From Deltaproteobacteria bacterium (GTDB taxonomy: Bacteria > Myxococcota > Myxococcia > SLRQ01): a stretch of 64,000 bases of DNA. Positions 1 to 8,458 of this stretch are shown piece by piece. The stretch is from NCBI GenBank assembly GCA_029210625.1, contig JARGFU010000019.1, positions 57,573-121,572 on the forward strand, read 5' to 3'. The position numbers were made by a program, and so were the translations under genes. The notes beneath the pieces are model-generated. The model saw only the letters and a program-made list of their open reading frames with translations. It was not told where the DNA came from and made no database searches. Positions within the stretch are counted from its first letter, which is position 1, and each line of letters begins with the position of its first letter.

Positions 1-515
1 GCGGCCACGGGCTCCGGCTCCCGCTCCGGGACGGGGATCGGCAGGTGGGCGATCCTCTCGGCGAAGCCGGGCAGCCCCGGATCGGTGACCGCGAGGTCCT
101 CGGACTCCGCGGGCTGCAGGGCCTCCGCGGGCGCCTCGGCCTCGGGGACGTCGTCCCGCAGGGCCTCCGCGGGCGCCTCGGCCTCGGGGACGTCGTCCCG
201 CAGGGCCTCGGGGAGGGGCGCGAGGGCGAGCGCGCTGGCCGGATGGGGCGGCAGGGTCACGGCCTCCCGGGAGAAGTGGCCGGGATCGAGCGGGGCCGAG
301 GCCGGCGCCTGGCGGGCGGGGCGCTCGGGCAGCGAGGCGCCGAGGGCCTCTCCGGCGCTCATCTCCTCGAGGGCGGCGGCGATCAGCTCGTCGTCGAGCT
401 GCGGAGCCCTCGGCGGCCGGCGGCTGAGAACCCGGCGGTGCCCCTTGGGCACGTGCTTGCGGGCCTCGTCCTGGGACTTGTCATCGGGGGAGACGAACCA
501 GCTGGCGCTCTGCAT
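1..515 (-). CDS. Unknown protein, N-terminal part only (runs off the left edge)
   Basis: An open frame reads from an ATG at 513-515 leftwards to the edge without a stop. The protein begins MQSASWFVSPDD and is rich in Ala, Pro and Glu, with an exact duplication of a 14-residue block (EALRDDVPEAEAPA) coded by a 42-bp tandem repeat. No transmembrane segment, signal peptide or known domain is visible in these 171 residues. It is divergent from ftsK, with about 175 bp between the two starts. The composition suggests a disordered acidic linker joining an N-terminal segment to a domain outside the window. I do not recognise the family. The frame is supported by high third-position GC and the absence of stops. 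Confidence 0.6.
   Translation of the reverse strand, partial: MQSASWFVSPDDKSQDEARKHVPKGHRRVLSRRPPRAPQLDDELIAAALEEMSAGEALGASLPERPARQAPASAPLDPGHFSREAVTLPPHPASALALAPLPEALRDDVPEAEAPAEALRDDVPEAEAPAEALQPAESEDLAVTDPGLPGFAERIAHLPIPVPEREPEPVA
117..200. repeat. Two perfect 42-bp tandem repeat units inside a coding region
   Basis: Positions 117-158 and 159-200 are identical, and the next 10 bases start a third copy before diverging. The unit is a multiple of three, so on the minus strand it adds 14 residues per copy and keeps the frame. This looks like a recent slippage duplication in a disordered region. Confidence 0.9.
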
Positions 516-602
516 GAGCGCAGGATGCCGCCACGATCGAGGTGGTCAAGAAAACCACCCTGGCGGCCACCTGCCCACCGGCCCTCCCCCGGCGTCAAAA
601 AG

Positions 603-630
603 TTGACCGGAAGGTACCTCGCAGTAGCTT
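603..630 (+). promoter_or_regulatory. Weak sigma70-like promoter candidate for ftsK
   Basis: TTGACC at 603-608 and TAGCTT at 625-630 are separated by 16 bp. The -35 lies in the dyad GTCAA-N4-TTGAC (594-607), so a minus-strand TTGACG sits back to back with it, though without a good -10. A second dyad, GGTGGT-N7-ACCACC, lies at 541-559. The -10 match is poor, so this is tentative. Confidence 0.3.
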
Positions 631-691
631 GGGAAGGCGGCGAGAGCTGCGCCCATTCGACCCGCAGTCAGAAGAGGAGCGACCCCCGCGG

Positions 692-3655
692 ATGGCACGC
701 ACGAGCACGAAGAAGGACGAAGGCAAGAGCACCCGGAAGACCCCCGCCCGCAAGGCGAGCGCGGGGAAGGCCGGAGGCAAGTCCCGCAGCGCGGCGAAGG
801 CCCGCACCCCGGCGCCCTCCGCCGCGGCCAGCCCGAAGAAGCCCGCCTCTCCCGGCCACCGCCGGGAGCTCGTCGGCGTCGTCCTCGTGGCCATCGGCCT
901 CACCCTCGGCCTGGCGGTGTGGAGCTTCGACCCCTCGGACGACAGCCTCGTCGGGCGGGGCCTGCCGCCGGCCGCCAACCTCATCGGGAGCTTCGGCCAC
1001 CAGCTCGCCGACCTCCTCCTCTCCACCCTCGGCGTCGGCGCCTTCGTCCTCGCCCTGGTCTGCGTGGGCATCGCCGCCCTCCTCTTCTCCCGCCTGCGCC
1101 TGCGGATCACGGTCCTCGAGGCCATGGGCTGGACCACCGTCGTCCTCGCCGGGGCGGTGCTCGCCCACCTGCTCATCCCGGAGACCCGCCCCTTCCACCA
1201 CGTCCCGGGCGGCCTGGTCGGCCTCTTCGGCGGTGAGCTGCTCCGCGGCCAGCTCAACACCGTGGGCGCGGTGATCGTCGCCATCGCCCTGATGATCCTG
1301 GCGCTGGTCCTGGCCGCCGACCTGCGGGTGCACGCCATGGCCGGCCCGGCGGTGCGCACCCTGCGCCGCCTGGGCGACGGTGTCCTCGTGGCCACCCGCA
1401 CCTTCGGCGAGCGCCTCTGGGAGCACCACCTCGAGACCCGCGCCGAGCGCCGCGAGGCCCGGGCCCGGGCCCGGGCTCGCCTCGAGCGGATGGAGCGGAC
1501 CGCGGAGGCCGTGGCCGCCGCGGAGGCCCGCGCGGCCGCCGCGCCGGAGGATCCCCTCGCCGCCGTGGTGGAGGTCCCGCGCAGCGACAGCGAGCTCGCC
1601 AACGGCAAGAAGACCCGCGGCAAGGTGAAGGTCGAGGCGGCGCCCCCGCCCCCGCCCCCGGCCAGCCCGCAGCTCGCCGGCATCGCCCCGATCGAGGAGC
1701 TCCCCGCCGAGGAGCGCGATCCGCTCTGCGATCCCAACCACTCCGATCCCGCCTGGATCGACTCCCTGGGTGAGCCCGCCCCGGTCGCCCTCCCCCGGCC
1801 CCAGCTCCACGTGCGCTCGCCGGGGCCGGTGATCGAGGGCCTCACCCCCTCGGACCCCCAGCCGATCCTGGCCCCGGAGGCGGTGGCCGAGCTCGAGCCC
1901 GAGCTGGAGCTCGAGCCCGAAGTCGAGGCAGAGCCCGAGACCCCTCCCGTCGAGCTCGTGGTGGCTCCCCCTCCGCCCGCGAGGCCCACGCCGAAGCAGG
2001 CCTCCGAGGGCCCCACCATCGTCGAGGCCGTCCAGCCCGAGACCCCGAAGAAGCGCAAGAAGCAGCAGGGGGCCTTCGCCTTCACCACCCACGGGGAGCG
2101 CTTCGAGCTGCCCGATCTCGATCTGCTCGACGAGGTGGTCGAGGACCGGAAGTCCACCCTCGACCGGGACGGCCTGCACGAGACGGCCCGCAAGCTCTGC
2201 CAGAAGCTGGCCGACTTCGGCATCAGCGGCGAGGTCACCAAGATCCGCCTCGGACCCGTCGTCACCATGTACGAGTTCGTGCCCGGCCCCGGAGTGAAGA
2301 TCTCGAAGATCGCCAGCCTCTCCGACGACCTGGCCATGGCCATGGAGGCGCTGCGGGTCCGCATCGTCGCGCCCCTGCCCGGCAAGGGCGCGGTGGGCAT
2401 CGAGGTGCCCAACAAGGTGCGGCAGACCGTGCAGCTGCGGGAGATCCTGGAGCAGCCCGCCTTCCAGGAGGCCAAGGGCAAGCTCACCATGGGCGTGGGC
2501 AAGGACGTCGAGGGCATGCCCTTCGTCGCCGACCTCGCGAAGATGCCCCACCTCCTGGTCGCCGGCACCACCGGCTCGGGCAAGTCCGTCGCCGTGAACG
2601 CGATGATCTCGTCCATCTTGATGCGGGCCACCCCCGACGACGTCCGCTTCATCATGGTCGATCCGAAGTGGACCGAGCTCTCCCTCTACGAGGGCATCCC
2701 CCACCTGCTCCTGCCGGTCGTGAAGGATCCGGCCAAGGCCGCCCTGGCCCTGCGCTGGGCGGTCGAGGAGATGGACCGCCGCTACCAGCTCCTCGCCGAC
2801 TGGGGCGTGCGAGGCCTGGCCGGCTTCAACCGTGAGGTGAAGAAGGCCAAGAGCGAGTGGGAGGAGCGCCAGCAGGCCCTGCCGAAGCTCCCCGATCTCG
2901 AGACGATGTCCATGCTCGACCCGCGCCGCCCCGAGGTCGAGGAGGAGTTCAAGCAGCGTCTGGTCGACGATCCGAAGCCACCGGATCACCTGCCGCTGAT
3001 CGTCATCATCATCGACGAGCTGGCCGACCTGATGATGGTGGCCTCCCGCGACGTCGAGACCTACATCGCCCGGATCGCCCAGAAGGCCCGCGCCGCCGGC
3101 CTCCACCTCCTGGTCGCCACCCAGCGCCCCTCCACCGACGTCCTCACCGGCCTCATCAAGGTGAACTTCCCGGCGCGGATCGGCTTCCGGGTCGCCTCCC
3201 GCCACGACTCCCAGACCATCATCAACCAGCCGGGCTCGGAGAAGCTGCTGGGCATGGGCGACATGCTGATCATCCCCCCCGGCCAGGCCGACCCCACCCG
3301 CGTCCACGGCGCCTTCGTCTCCGACGACGAGGTGAAGCGCCTCGTCGATCACCTGACGAGGCAGGGCGAGCCCATCTACGACGAGTCGATCCTCAAGGCC
3401 CGGGACGAGGAGAAGGGCGAAGAGGGCGAGGAGGAGGACTACGATCCCAAGTGGGACGAGGCGGTGATGGTCGTCTCGGAGATGGAGAAGATCTCGGTCT
3501 CGATGCTCCAGCGCAAGATGAAGATCGGCTACAACCGCGCCGCGCGGATGGTCGAGCAGATGGAGCGCGAGGGCATCGTCGGCCCGGCCGACGGCGCCAA
3601 GCCCCGCGACGTGCTCATCTCCGCGCCGCCGCCGGTCACCCCTCCGCCGGCCTAG
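692..3655 (+). CDS. ftsK: DNA translocase FtsK
   Basis: Septal DNA pump that moves chromosome ends during division. The ATG at 692 is preferred over an upstream in-frame start at 542 because GAGGAG lies about 12 nt before it and the 50 upstream residues look non-coding. The 987-residue protein has a basic Lys/Ala-rich start, four membrane helices (about residues 50-225), a long Pro/Glu-rich linker, then the RecA-like motor with Walker A GTTGSGKS (625-632) and Walker B ending in DE (775-776). The C-terminal winged-helix gamma domain has the conserved stretch ending near QMEREGIVG. One oddity is DPKWTELSLYEG, where most FtsK proteins have DPK-Met-Leu-Glu-Leu. The next gene starts 104 bp downstream. 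Confidence 0.96.
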   Translation: MARTSTKKDEGKSTRKTPARKASAGKAGGKSRSAAKARTPAPSAAASPKKPASPGHRRELVGVVLVAIGLTLGLAVWSFDPSDDSLVGRGLPPAANLIGSFGHQLADLLLSTLGVGAFVLALVCVGIAALLFSRLRLRITVLEAMGWTTVVLAGAVLAHLLIPETRPFHHVPGGLVGLFGGELLRGQLNTVGAVIVAIALMILALVLAADLRVHAMAGPAVRTLRRLGDGVLVATRTFGERLWEHHLETRAERREARARARARLERMERTAEAVAAAEARAAAAPEDPLAAVVEVPRSDSELANGKKTRGKVKVEAAPPPPPPASPQLAGIAPIEELPAEERDPLCDPNHSDPAWIDSLGEPAPVALPRPQLHVRSPGPVIEGLTPSDPQPILAPEAVAELEPELELEPEVEAEPETPPVELVVAPPPPARPTPKQASEGPTIVEAVQPETPKKRKKQQGAFAFTTHGERFELPDLDLLDEVVEDRKSTLDRDGLHETARKLCQKLADFGISGEVTKIRLGPVVTMYEFVPGPGVKISKIASLSDDLAMAMEALRVRIVAPLPGKGAVGIEVPNKVRQTVQLREILEQPAFQEAKGKLTMGVGKDVEGMPFVADLAKMPHLLVAGTTGSGKSVAVNAMISSILMRATPDDVRFIMVDPKWTELSLYEGIPHLLLPVVKDPAKAALALRWAVEEMDRRYQLLADWGVRGLAGFNREVKKAKSEWEERQQALPKLPDLETMSMLDPRRPEVEEEFKQRLVDDPKPPDHLPLIVIIIDELADLMMVASRDVETYIARIAQKARAAGLHLLVATQRPSTDVLTGLIKVNFPARIGFRVASRHDSQTIINQPGSEKLLGMGDMLIIPPGQADPTRVHGAFVSDDEVKRLVDHLTRQGEPIYDESILKARDEEKGEEGEEEDYDPKWDEAVMVVSEMEKISVSMLQRKMKIGYNRAARMVEQMEREGIVGPADGAKPRDVLISAPPPVTPPPA

Positions 3656-3699
3656 CGGGCCCTCGCCCGTGCTATGCTCTTCCTCGTCCGGCCGGCGTC

Positions 3700-3722
3700 G
3701 AGGGGGGTTGCTGGAGCCCCTC
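3700..3722 (+). terminator. Possible stem-loop after ftsK
   Basis: GAGGGG (3700-3705) pairs with CCCCTC (3717-3722) across an 11-nt loop, 45 bp after the ftsK stop. There is no T run, so it could be a leader hairpin of the following gene instead. Confidence 0.3.
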
Positions 3723-3759
3723 CCGAAAGATCCGGCCGCTCGACTCATGGGGAGCACAG

Positions 3760-4455
3760 ATGCGTGATCAGCCTTCCGAGCGCGAGCTGGGTCTCGACCA
3801 GCTCGTCTTCGTCCTCCTGGCCGCCTTCGGCCTCTTCCTGATCTCCTCGTCCGGCGCCTGCGGCGAGCCCACCGACCAGGACCCCGGCGACGCCGGCTCC
3901 TGCAGCGACATCTCGCTCTGCGACGACGGAGGCGGGAGCGACGCCGGCGACGCCGGGGGCTCGGACGGCGGCAGCCCCGACACCGGGGTGCCCGACGGGG
4001 GCGGAGACACCTGCGGGGACGGCGTCTGCGGGACGACCGAGACCGTGGCCACCTGCGCCCTGGACTGCGTCGGCACGGACCAGCCGCCCACCTGCACCCA
4101 CGGCTGCACCGTCGTGGGCGACTGCATGTACGCCCAGTCCGAGTGCGTGAACGGGATCTGCTACCGCGCCGAGTGCACCAGCGCCGCGGACTGCACCCAG
4201 TACCCCAACCAGGACTGCCTCCTGGTGAACGGGCGCATGGCCTGCCAGACCCCCTGCACCCCCGGCGGCAGCGAGTGCGACTTCGGCCAGGCCTGCACGG
4301 CCCGGGCGGACGACGGCGCGCTCTTCTGCACCTACTACGACTGCGTCGACGACTCCGACTGCTCGGGCGAGGTCTGCGTCGGCGGGGTCTGCGGCTGCAA
4401 CACGAGCGGCGACTGCGGCTACCCGAGCGACCCGGTTTGCAACAACGGCAACTAG
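3760..4455 (+). CDS. Cys-rich exported protein, probably a surface lipoprotein
   Basis: A 231-residue protein starting at the ATG at 3760, with GGGGAG just upstream. After about 14 polar residues comes a hydrophobic segment (LVFVLLAAFGLFLIS) ending in SSGAC, a near-lipobox that could be cleaved by signal peptidase II. Next is a low-complexity Gly/Asp/Ser linker and then a region with more than 20 Cys, including CVDDSDCSGEVCVGGVC, the type of small disulphide repeat common in myxobacterial surface proteins. The same motif recurs in the protein at 46022-47233. It converges on mtnA with only 4 bp between the stops. The function is unknown; the disulphides imply it acts outside the cytoplasm. Confidence 0.8.
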   Translation: MRDQPSERELGLDQLVFVLLAAFGLFLISSSGACGEPTDQDPGDAGSCSDISLCDDGGGSDAGDAGGSDGGSPDTGVPDGGGDTCGDGVCGTTETVATCALDCVGTDQPPTCTHGCTVVGDCMYAQSECVNGICYRAECTSAADCTQYPNQDCLLVNGRMACQTPCTPGGSECDFGQACTARADDGALFCTYYDCVDDSDCSGEVCVGGVCGCNTSGDCGYPSDPVCNNGN

Positions 4456-4459
4456 GGCG

Positions 4460-5497
4460 TCAGTCGGCGCTGGCCGCGGCGACCATCCCGGCCAGCGCCG
4501 GGCCGTAGGGGGCCCGCGCGACCCCCTGCTCGGTGATGATGGCGGTGACCAGCTCGGCGGGGGTCACGTCGAAGGCCGGGTTGCGGGCCTTCACCCCGGT
4601 CGGGGCGAGCTGCACCCCGACGAGGTGGGTCACCTCTTCCTCGGAGCGCTCCTCGATGGGGATGCCCTCCCCGGTCGCCGTCTCGAGGTCCACGGTGGAG
4701 GTCGGCGCCGCCACGTAGAAGGGGATGCCGTGCCGGTGGGCCAGCACCGCCACCTGATAGGTGCCGATCTTGTTCGCCACGTCGCCGTTGGCGGCGATGC
4801 GATCCGAGCCGACGACCACCGCCTGCACGAGCCCCTTGCTCATGAGGTGGCCGGCGGCGACGTCGGGGATCACCGTCACGTCGATTCCGTCCTGGTGGAG
4901 CTCGTAGGCGGTCAGCCGCGCGCCCTGGAGGTAGGGCCGGGTCTCGTCGGCGAAGACCTTCAGCCGCTTGCCCTGCTCGAGGCCGCCCCGGATCACCCCC
5001 AGCGCCGTCCCGTAGCCGGCGGTGGCCAGGCCACCGGCGTTGCAGTGGGTCAGCACCGTGCCCTCCTCGGGCAGCAGGGCACCGCCGTGGCGGCCGATGT
5101 CCTTGCACATCTGCAGATCCTCGGCGTCGATGGCCTCGGCCTCGGCGCGCAGAGCGGCGACCACGTCCCCGCCCCCGCGCTCCAGCACGCGGAGCATACG
5201 GTCCACGGCCCACATCAGGTTCACCGCCGTGGGGCGGGCCTCGCGCATCCGGGCCGCGGCGGCGCGGAAGGCCTCCTCGCCGGAGCCCCCCTCGCCCAGG
5301 GTGCGGGCCGCCTCCAGGGCGAGGCCGTAGGCCGCGGTCACCCCGATGGCCGGCGCCCCGCGCACCACCATGTCGGTGATGGCCCTCGCCGCGCTGTCGG
5401 CGTCGGCGCAGGCGACGTAGGTCTCCTCCCGGGGGAGGAGGCGCTGATCGAGCAAGCGCAGCTCGCTCTCGTCCCACTCGATGTGTCGGCGGCTCAT
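4460..5497 (-). CDS. mtnA: S-methyl-5-thioribose-1-phosphate isomerase
   Basis: Converts methylthioribose-1-phosphate to methylthioribulose-1-phosphate in the methionine salvage pathway, in the cytoplasm. At 345 residues it has the normal length of the eIF2B-like sugar-phosphate isomerase family and shows the MtnA signatures RGAPAIG (46-52), NLMWAV (93-98), HCNAGGLATAG with the catalytic Cys152, DETRPYLQG and GSDRIAANGDVANKIGTY with the catalytic Asp232. It is preceded 11 bp upstream by a VOC-family gene and probably shares its transcript. No other methionine-salvage gene is certain in the window, although an aminotransferase lies at 6371-7543 in a different unit. Confidence 0.96.
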   Translation of the reverse strand: MSRRHIEWDESELRLLDQRLLPREETYVACADADSAARAITDMVVRGAPAIGVTAAYGLALEAARTLGEGGSGEEAFRAAAARMREARPTAVNLMWAVDRMLRVLERGGGDVVAALRAEAEAIDAEDLQMCKDIGRHGGALLPEEGTVLTHCNAGGLATAGYGTALGVIRGGLEQGKRLKVFADETRPYLQGARLTAYELHQDGIDVTVIPDVAAGHLMSKGLVQAVVVGSDRIAANGDVANKIGTYQVAVLAHRHGIPFYVAAPTSTVDLETATGEGIPIEERSEEEVTHLVGVQLAPTGVKARNPAFDVTPAELVTAIITEQGVARAPYGPALAGMVAAASAD

Positions 5498-5508
5498 GGC
5501 CGGCGAAG

Positions 5509-5871
5509 CTATCTCGATAGGGGATAGGAGGACAGCCCCACCCGCCGGCCGTCCGGATCGCGCAGGTAGAGGGTGTGCTCGGTCTCACCGTCGGTGCGCA
5601 GGCCCAGATCCGGCAGCCGGGCCTTGAGGGCCGCGCGCTCCTCGGCGGTGCAGGCGAAGGCGAAGAGCTCGAAGCTCTCGCGGGGGATCTCCGGCTCGTC
5701 CCCGTCCGCCTGCTCCACCATCAGCACCCCCCCGTTCAGCCCCAGCCAGATCGAGTGGCCCGGGGTCTCCCGCAGCCGGGGCAGGCCGAAGACGTGCTCG
5801 TAGAACCCCGCCAGGCGCTCCATGTTCCGGGTCCGCAGGGCCAGGTGGTGGATCGAAGGTGCTCCCATCAC
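5509..5871 (-). CDS. VOC (glyoxalase/bleomycin-resistance) family protein
   Basis: A 120-residue single-domain protein built from two beta-alpha-beta-beta-beta units. The N-terminal IHHLALRTRN carries the usual metal-binding His position, and the C-terminal LYLRDPDGRRVGL matches the family's D-P-D-G turn, but the Glu normally coordinating metal near the end is not obvious. The substrate cannot be told from sequence. The first two codons are both ATG, so the start may be one residue later. It is the first gene of a two-gene unit with mtnA and is divergent from the membrane protein at 5927 with 55 bp between starts. A role in methionine salvage is possible but unsupported. Confidence 0.85.
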   Translation of the reverse strand: MMGAPSIHHLALRTRNMERLAGFYEHVFGLPRLRETPGHSIWLGLNGGVLMVEQADGDEPEIPRESFELFAFACTAEERAALKARLPDLGLRTDGETEHTLYLRDPDGRRVGLSSYPLSR

Positions 5872-5926
5872 CCCACCCTCTTACGAATCCCCCCCTCCAG
5901 GGAAGAGCCTTGTTACCCTGGAGCTC

Positions 5927-6358
5927 ATGTCGAAGACCGTGAAGATCGTCCTGATCGTCCTCGGCGTGCTCCTGCTCCTCTCGACCACCTGCGTCGGCGG
6001 CGGGCTCTGGTGGCTCTCCACCAAGGCCGAGTCCATGAAGGCGCAAGGGGACGAGATGCGGCGGGAGGCAGAAGCCTTCGCGGAGACCACCGACGCCGCG
6101 GGCTGTCTGGACGAGGCCACGCGCCGGAACCTCGGTGACGGAAACATCCTGGACGAGGTGCGGACCCACGTCTTCCTGGCGGCCTGCCTCCGCGGCGCCC
6201 GGCCCACCGAGGGCCTCTGCGAGGGCGTCCCGTCGATGAACCAGATCCTGACCACCGTGAAGTGGCGCCTCGCGCGCTGTCAGCAGGGCTCCGATCCCGA
6301 CCCCGAGCGCTGCAGCCGCCTGCTGGCGAAGCTGCAGGAGCACTGCCACCCCCGCTGA
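5927..6358 (+). CDS. Membrane-anchored protein with a Cys-containing periplasmic domain, function unknown
   Basis: 143 residues starting at the ATG at 5927; an upstream in-frame start at 5822 would overlap the divergent VOC gene. Residues 5-30 form one membrane helix (VKIVLIVLGVLLLLSTTCVGGGLWWL). The remaining 110 residues are helical and polar with six Cys spaced through the sequence, suggesting disulphides in the periplasm. A weak GGAG lies 5 bp before the start. The gene ends 12 bp before the stop of the convergent aminotransferase gene. I recognise no family. Confidence 0.75.
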   Translation: MSKTVKIVLIVLGVLLLLSTTCVGGGLWWLSTKAESMKAQGDEMRREAEAFAETTDAAGCLDEATRRNLGDGNILDEVRTHVFLAACLRGARPTEGLCEGVPSMNQILTTVKWRLARCQQGSDPDPERCSRLLAKLQEHCHPR

Positions 6359-6370
6359 TCCCGGCCAGCC

Positions 6371-7543
6371 TCAGGGCGCGCGCAGCAGGGGCGCGAGCAG
6401 GCCGAGGGCCTCCTCGAGCTTCTCGGGCGGCACCGAGGTGAAGCACATCCGCACGTGGGTCGGGTAGTCCTTGCCGCTGGCGCTCCCGGGGGTCAGCAGC
6501 ACGCCGGTCTCCTCGAGCACCCGGCCGAGGAAGGCCAGGAGGTCCTCGCCCTCGCGGAAGAAGGGCGCGACGTCGAAGAAGAAGAAGGTGCTGCCCTCGG
6601 GTGGGGGCAGGCCGAGGGCCTCGGCGCAGAGCCGGCCTGCCCGGGCGTAGGCCGCCCGCGCCTCGGCCAGCCACTCGCCCGCCTCGCCGAGCGCCCGCGC
6701 CGCGGCCCGCTGCATGGGCTTGGGGGCGTTGTAGCTCTGGAAGGTCTGCACGCCCCGGATGGCCTTCATCACCTCGTGGGGCCCGTGGGTGTAGCCCACC
6801 CTCGCCCCGGCGATGCCGTAGGACTTCGAGAAGGTGTGGCTGGTGATGCAGCGCTCGCGAAAATCCTCCCGGGTCCAGAGGGGCGGCGGCGGATCATCGA
6901 CGTAGATCAGATCCTCGTAGGCCTCGTCGCTCCAGATCCAGAGGTCGTGCTCGGCGGCCACCCTCGCCAGCGCGGCGGCGATGGGCTCCGGCAGGAGGCG
7001 GCCGGTCGGGTTGTTGGGGCTGTTGAGGTAGAGCGCCACCGTGCGCTCGGTGATGGCCGCGCGGATCGCCGCCTCGGCGTCGAAGCCCTCCTCCCCCAGG
7101 CGATCCCAGAAGGGGATCTCCACCGGCACGCCACCGCGGGAGGCAATGATGCCGCGGATGAGCGGCCAGTAGGGGGCGGGCAGGAGCACCTCGTCACCCG
7201 GATCCAGCAGGGTCTGACAGATCACCGAGAGGCCGACGGTGGCGCCGCTCATCACCTGCAGGTCCGCCGGGTCGAGGGGCCGCCCGCCCTGGCGCTCCAG
7301 CTTGGCCAGGATGGCCTTGCAGAGCATCGGCGTCCCCTGCACCGGGGCGTAGGTGTGGAGCATCGCCTCGTCCTCGGTGCGCTGGGCCTCGGCCCGGATG
7401 GCGGGGTGCGGCTCCATCCAGGTGTCACCCACCTGCAGGGGGTAGATCGGCCGGTCGAGCTCCCGGGCCCGGGCGGCCAGGCGGGAGTAGACCGAGTCGG
7501 AGAGGGAGCCGGCGGTGGAAGCGAAGTCGGGAAAGCGGGGCAT
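6371..7543 (-). CDS. PLP-dependent class I/II aminotransferase
   Basis: A 390-residue fold-type I aminotransferase of the aspartate/aromatic type. Visible landmarks are NSPNNPTG (174-181), DEAY (206-209) which contacts the pyridine ring, and SHTFSKSYGIAGARVGY with the Schiff-base Lys240; an Arg near residue 364 (HVRMCF) is a likely carboxylate binder. It is the last gene of the gatC-gatA-gatB-exonuclease-aminotransferase run, 7 bp after the exonuclease stop. The substrate is not determined; aspartate, aromatic amino acids or 4-methylthio-2-oxobutyrate (the last methionine-salvage step, given mtnA nearby) are all possible. Confidence 0.9.
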   Translation of the reverse strand: MPRFPDFASTAGSLSDSVYSRLAARARELDRPIYPLQVGDTWMEPHPAIRAEAQRTEDEAMLHTYAPVQGTPMLCKAILAKLERQGGRPLDPADLQVMSGATVGLSVICQTLLDPGDEVLLPAPYWPLIRGIIASRGGVPVEIPFWDRLGEEGFDAEAAIRAAITERTVALYLNSPNNPTGRLLPEPIAAALARVAAEHDLWIWSDEAYEDLIYVDDPPPPLWTREDFRERCITSHTFSKSYGIAGARVGYTHGPHEVMKAIRGVQTFQSYNAPKPMQRAAARALGEAGEWLAEARAAYARAGRLCAEALGLPPPEGSTFFFFDVAPFFREGEDLLAFLGRVLEETGVLLTPGSASGKDYPTHVRMCFTSVPPEKLEEALGLLAPLLRAP

Positions 7544-7550
7544 GGTCTCT

Positions 7551-8453
7551 TCAGTCCTCGTCGTCGAAGCGGGGCGGGCGGGTCTTCCAGCGGGGCATCC
7601 CCACCGACTCGCAGTAGGCCTCCCAGCGCTGGCGGGGCGCCCCGCGCCAGCGAAGGTCGTCCAGGGTCTCGCGCAGGGGCACGTCGGTCGCGAGGGTGGC
7701 GAGGCGGCGGTAGAGCAGGGCCTCCTCGCGCTGCCGGGCGAGCACCCCGGCGAGGCGGGGCGCCCCCCGGAGGCCCTCGGGCCAGGCGGCGGGATCGTCG
7801 GGGATCGCCTCGAGCGTCTCGAAGCGGGCGAGGAGCCTGCTCACGGTCTTCTCGCCGAAGCCGGGCAGGCCCGGGATGCCGTCGGCGGAGTCCCCCACCA
7901 GGGCGAGCCAGTCGGGCAGGCTGGCCGGCGCGATGCCCCTGCGCTCGCGCAGAGCAGCCACGTCGATCACCTTCTCTCGCATCCGATCGACCTGGACGAC
8001 CCTGCCCTCCACCAGGCACTGCCCCAGGTCCTTGTCCGGGGTCATCAGCCGCACCTCGCCGACCTCCCCGGCGAAGCGCGCGGCGGCGGTGGCCAGGGCG
8101 TCGTCGGCCTCCCACTCGTCCATCGGCCAGACGGTGACGCCGAGGGCCGCGAGGGCCTCCTCGGCGGGCTCCATCTGCTCCACCAGCTCGGGGTCCATCC
8201 CCTCGCCGGTCTTGTAGCCCTCGAAGAGCTCGTTCCTGAAGGACTCGATCGGCCGGTCGAAGGCCACCGCCAGGTGGGTGACCGCCTCGGCCTCGTCGCG
8301 CAGGAGCGCGAGCACGCTGCCGACCACCCCGGCCACGGCCTTGAAGGGTCTTCCTTCGGCGGTCGTGCGGTCCGGCCCCCGGCCGTAGAAGGCCCGGAAG
8401 AGCTCGTAGGTGCCGTCCACGACGTGGAGGCGGTCGACCTTCTTCGCAGCCAT
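7551..8453 (-). CDS. Stand-alone 5'-3' exonuclease / flap endonuclease (Pol I N-domain type)
   Basis: 300 residues matching the 5'-3' exonuclease domain of DNA polymerase I without a polymerase part. It has the N-terminal VVDGTYELFRAFY metal-site region, acidic clusters WEADDALA and TPDKDLGQ, and the helix-hairpin-helix stretch GDSADGIPGLPGFGEKTVSRLL. These proteins remove RNA primers and flaps. It lies 5 bp after gatB and 7 bp before the aminotransferase, so it is translationally packed with a tRNA-amidotransferase operon, with no obvious functional link. The window contains no polA, so whether this supplements or replaces the Pol I domain cannot be told. Confidence 0.9.
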   Translation of the reverse strand: MAAKKVDRLHVVDGTYELFRAFYGRGPDRTTAEGRPFKAVAGVVGSVLALLRDEAEAVTHLAVAFDRPIESFRNELFEGYKTGEGMDPELVEQMEPAEEALAALGVTVWPMDEWEADDALATAAARFAGEVGEVRLMTPDKDLGQCLVEGRVVQVDRMREKVIDVAALRERRGIAPASLPDWLALVGDSADGIPGLPGFGEKTVSRLLARFETLEAIPDDPAAWPEGLRGAPRLAGVLARQREEALLYRRLATLATDVPLRETLDDLRWRGAPRQRWEAYCESVGMPRWKTRPPRFDDED

Positions 8454-8458
8454 GCGCG

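Noticed and set aside
117..200. CRISPR-like repeat
   Set aside because: Only two directly adjoining copies without spacers, inside a coding frame.
595..3757. Two long minus-strand open frames (686 and 1029 codons) opposite ftsK
   Set aside because: They are complementary to the ftsK coding frame, have unlikely composition (runs of Gly/Arg/Leu or Ser/Arg) and match no family; typical antisense artefacts in GC-rich DNA.
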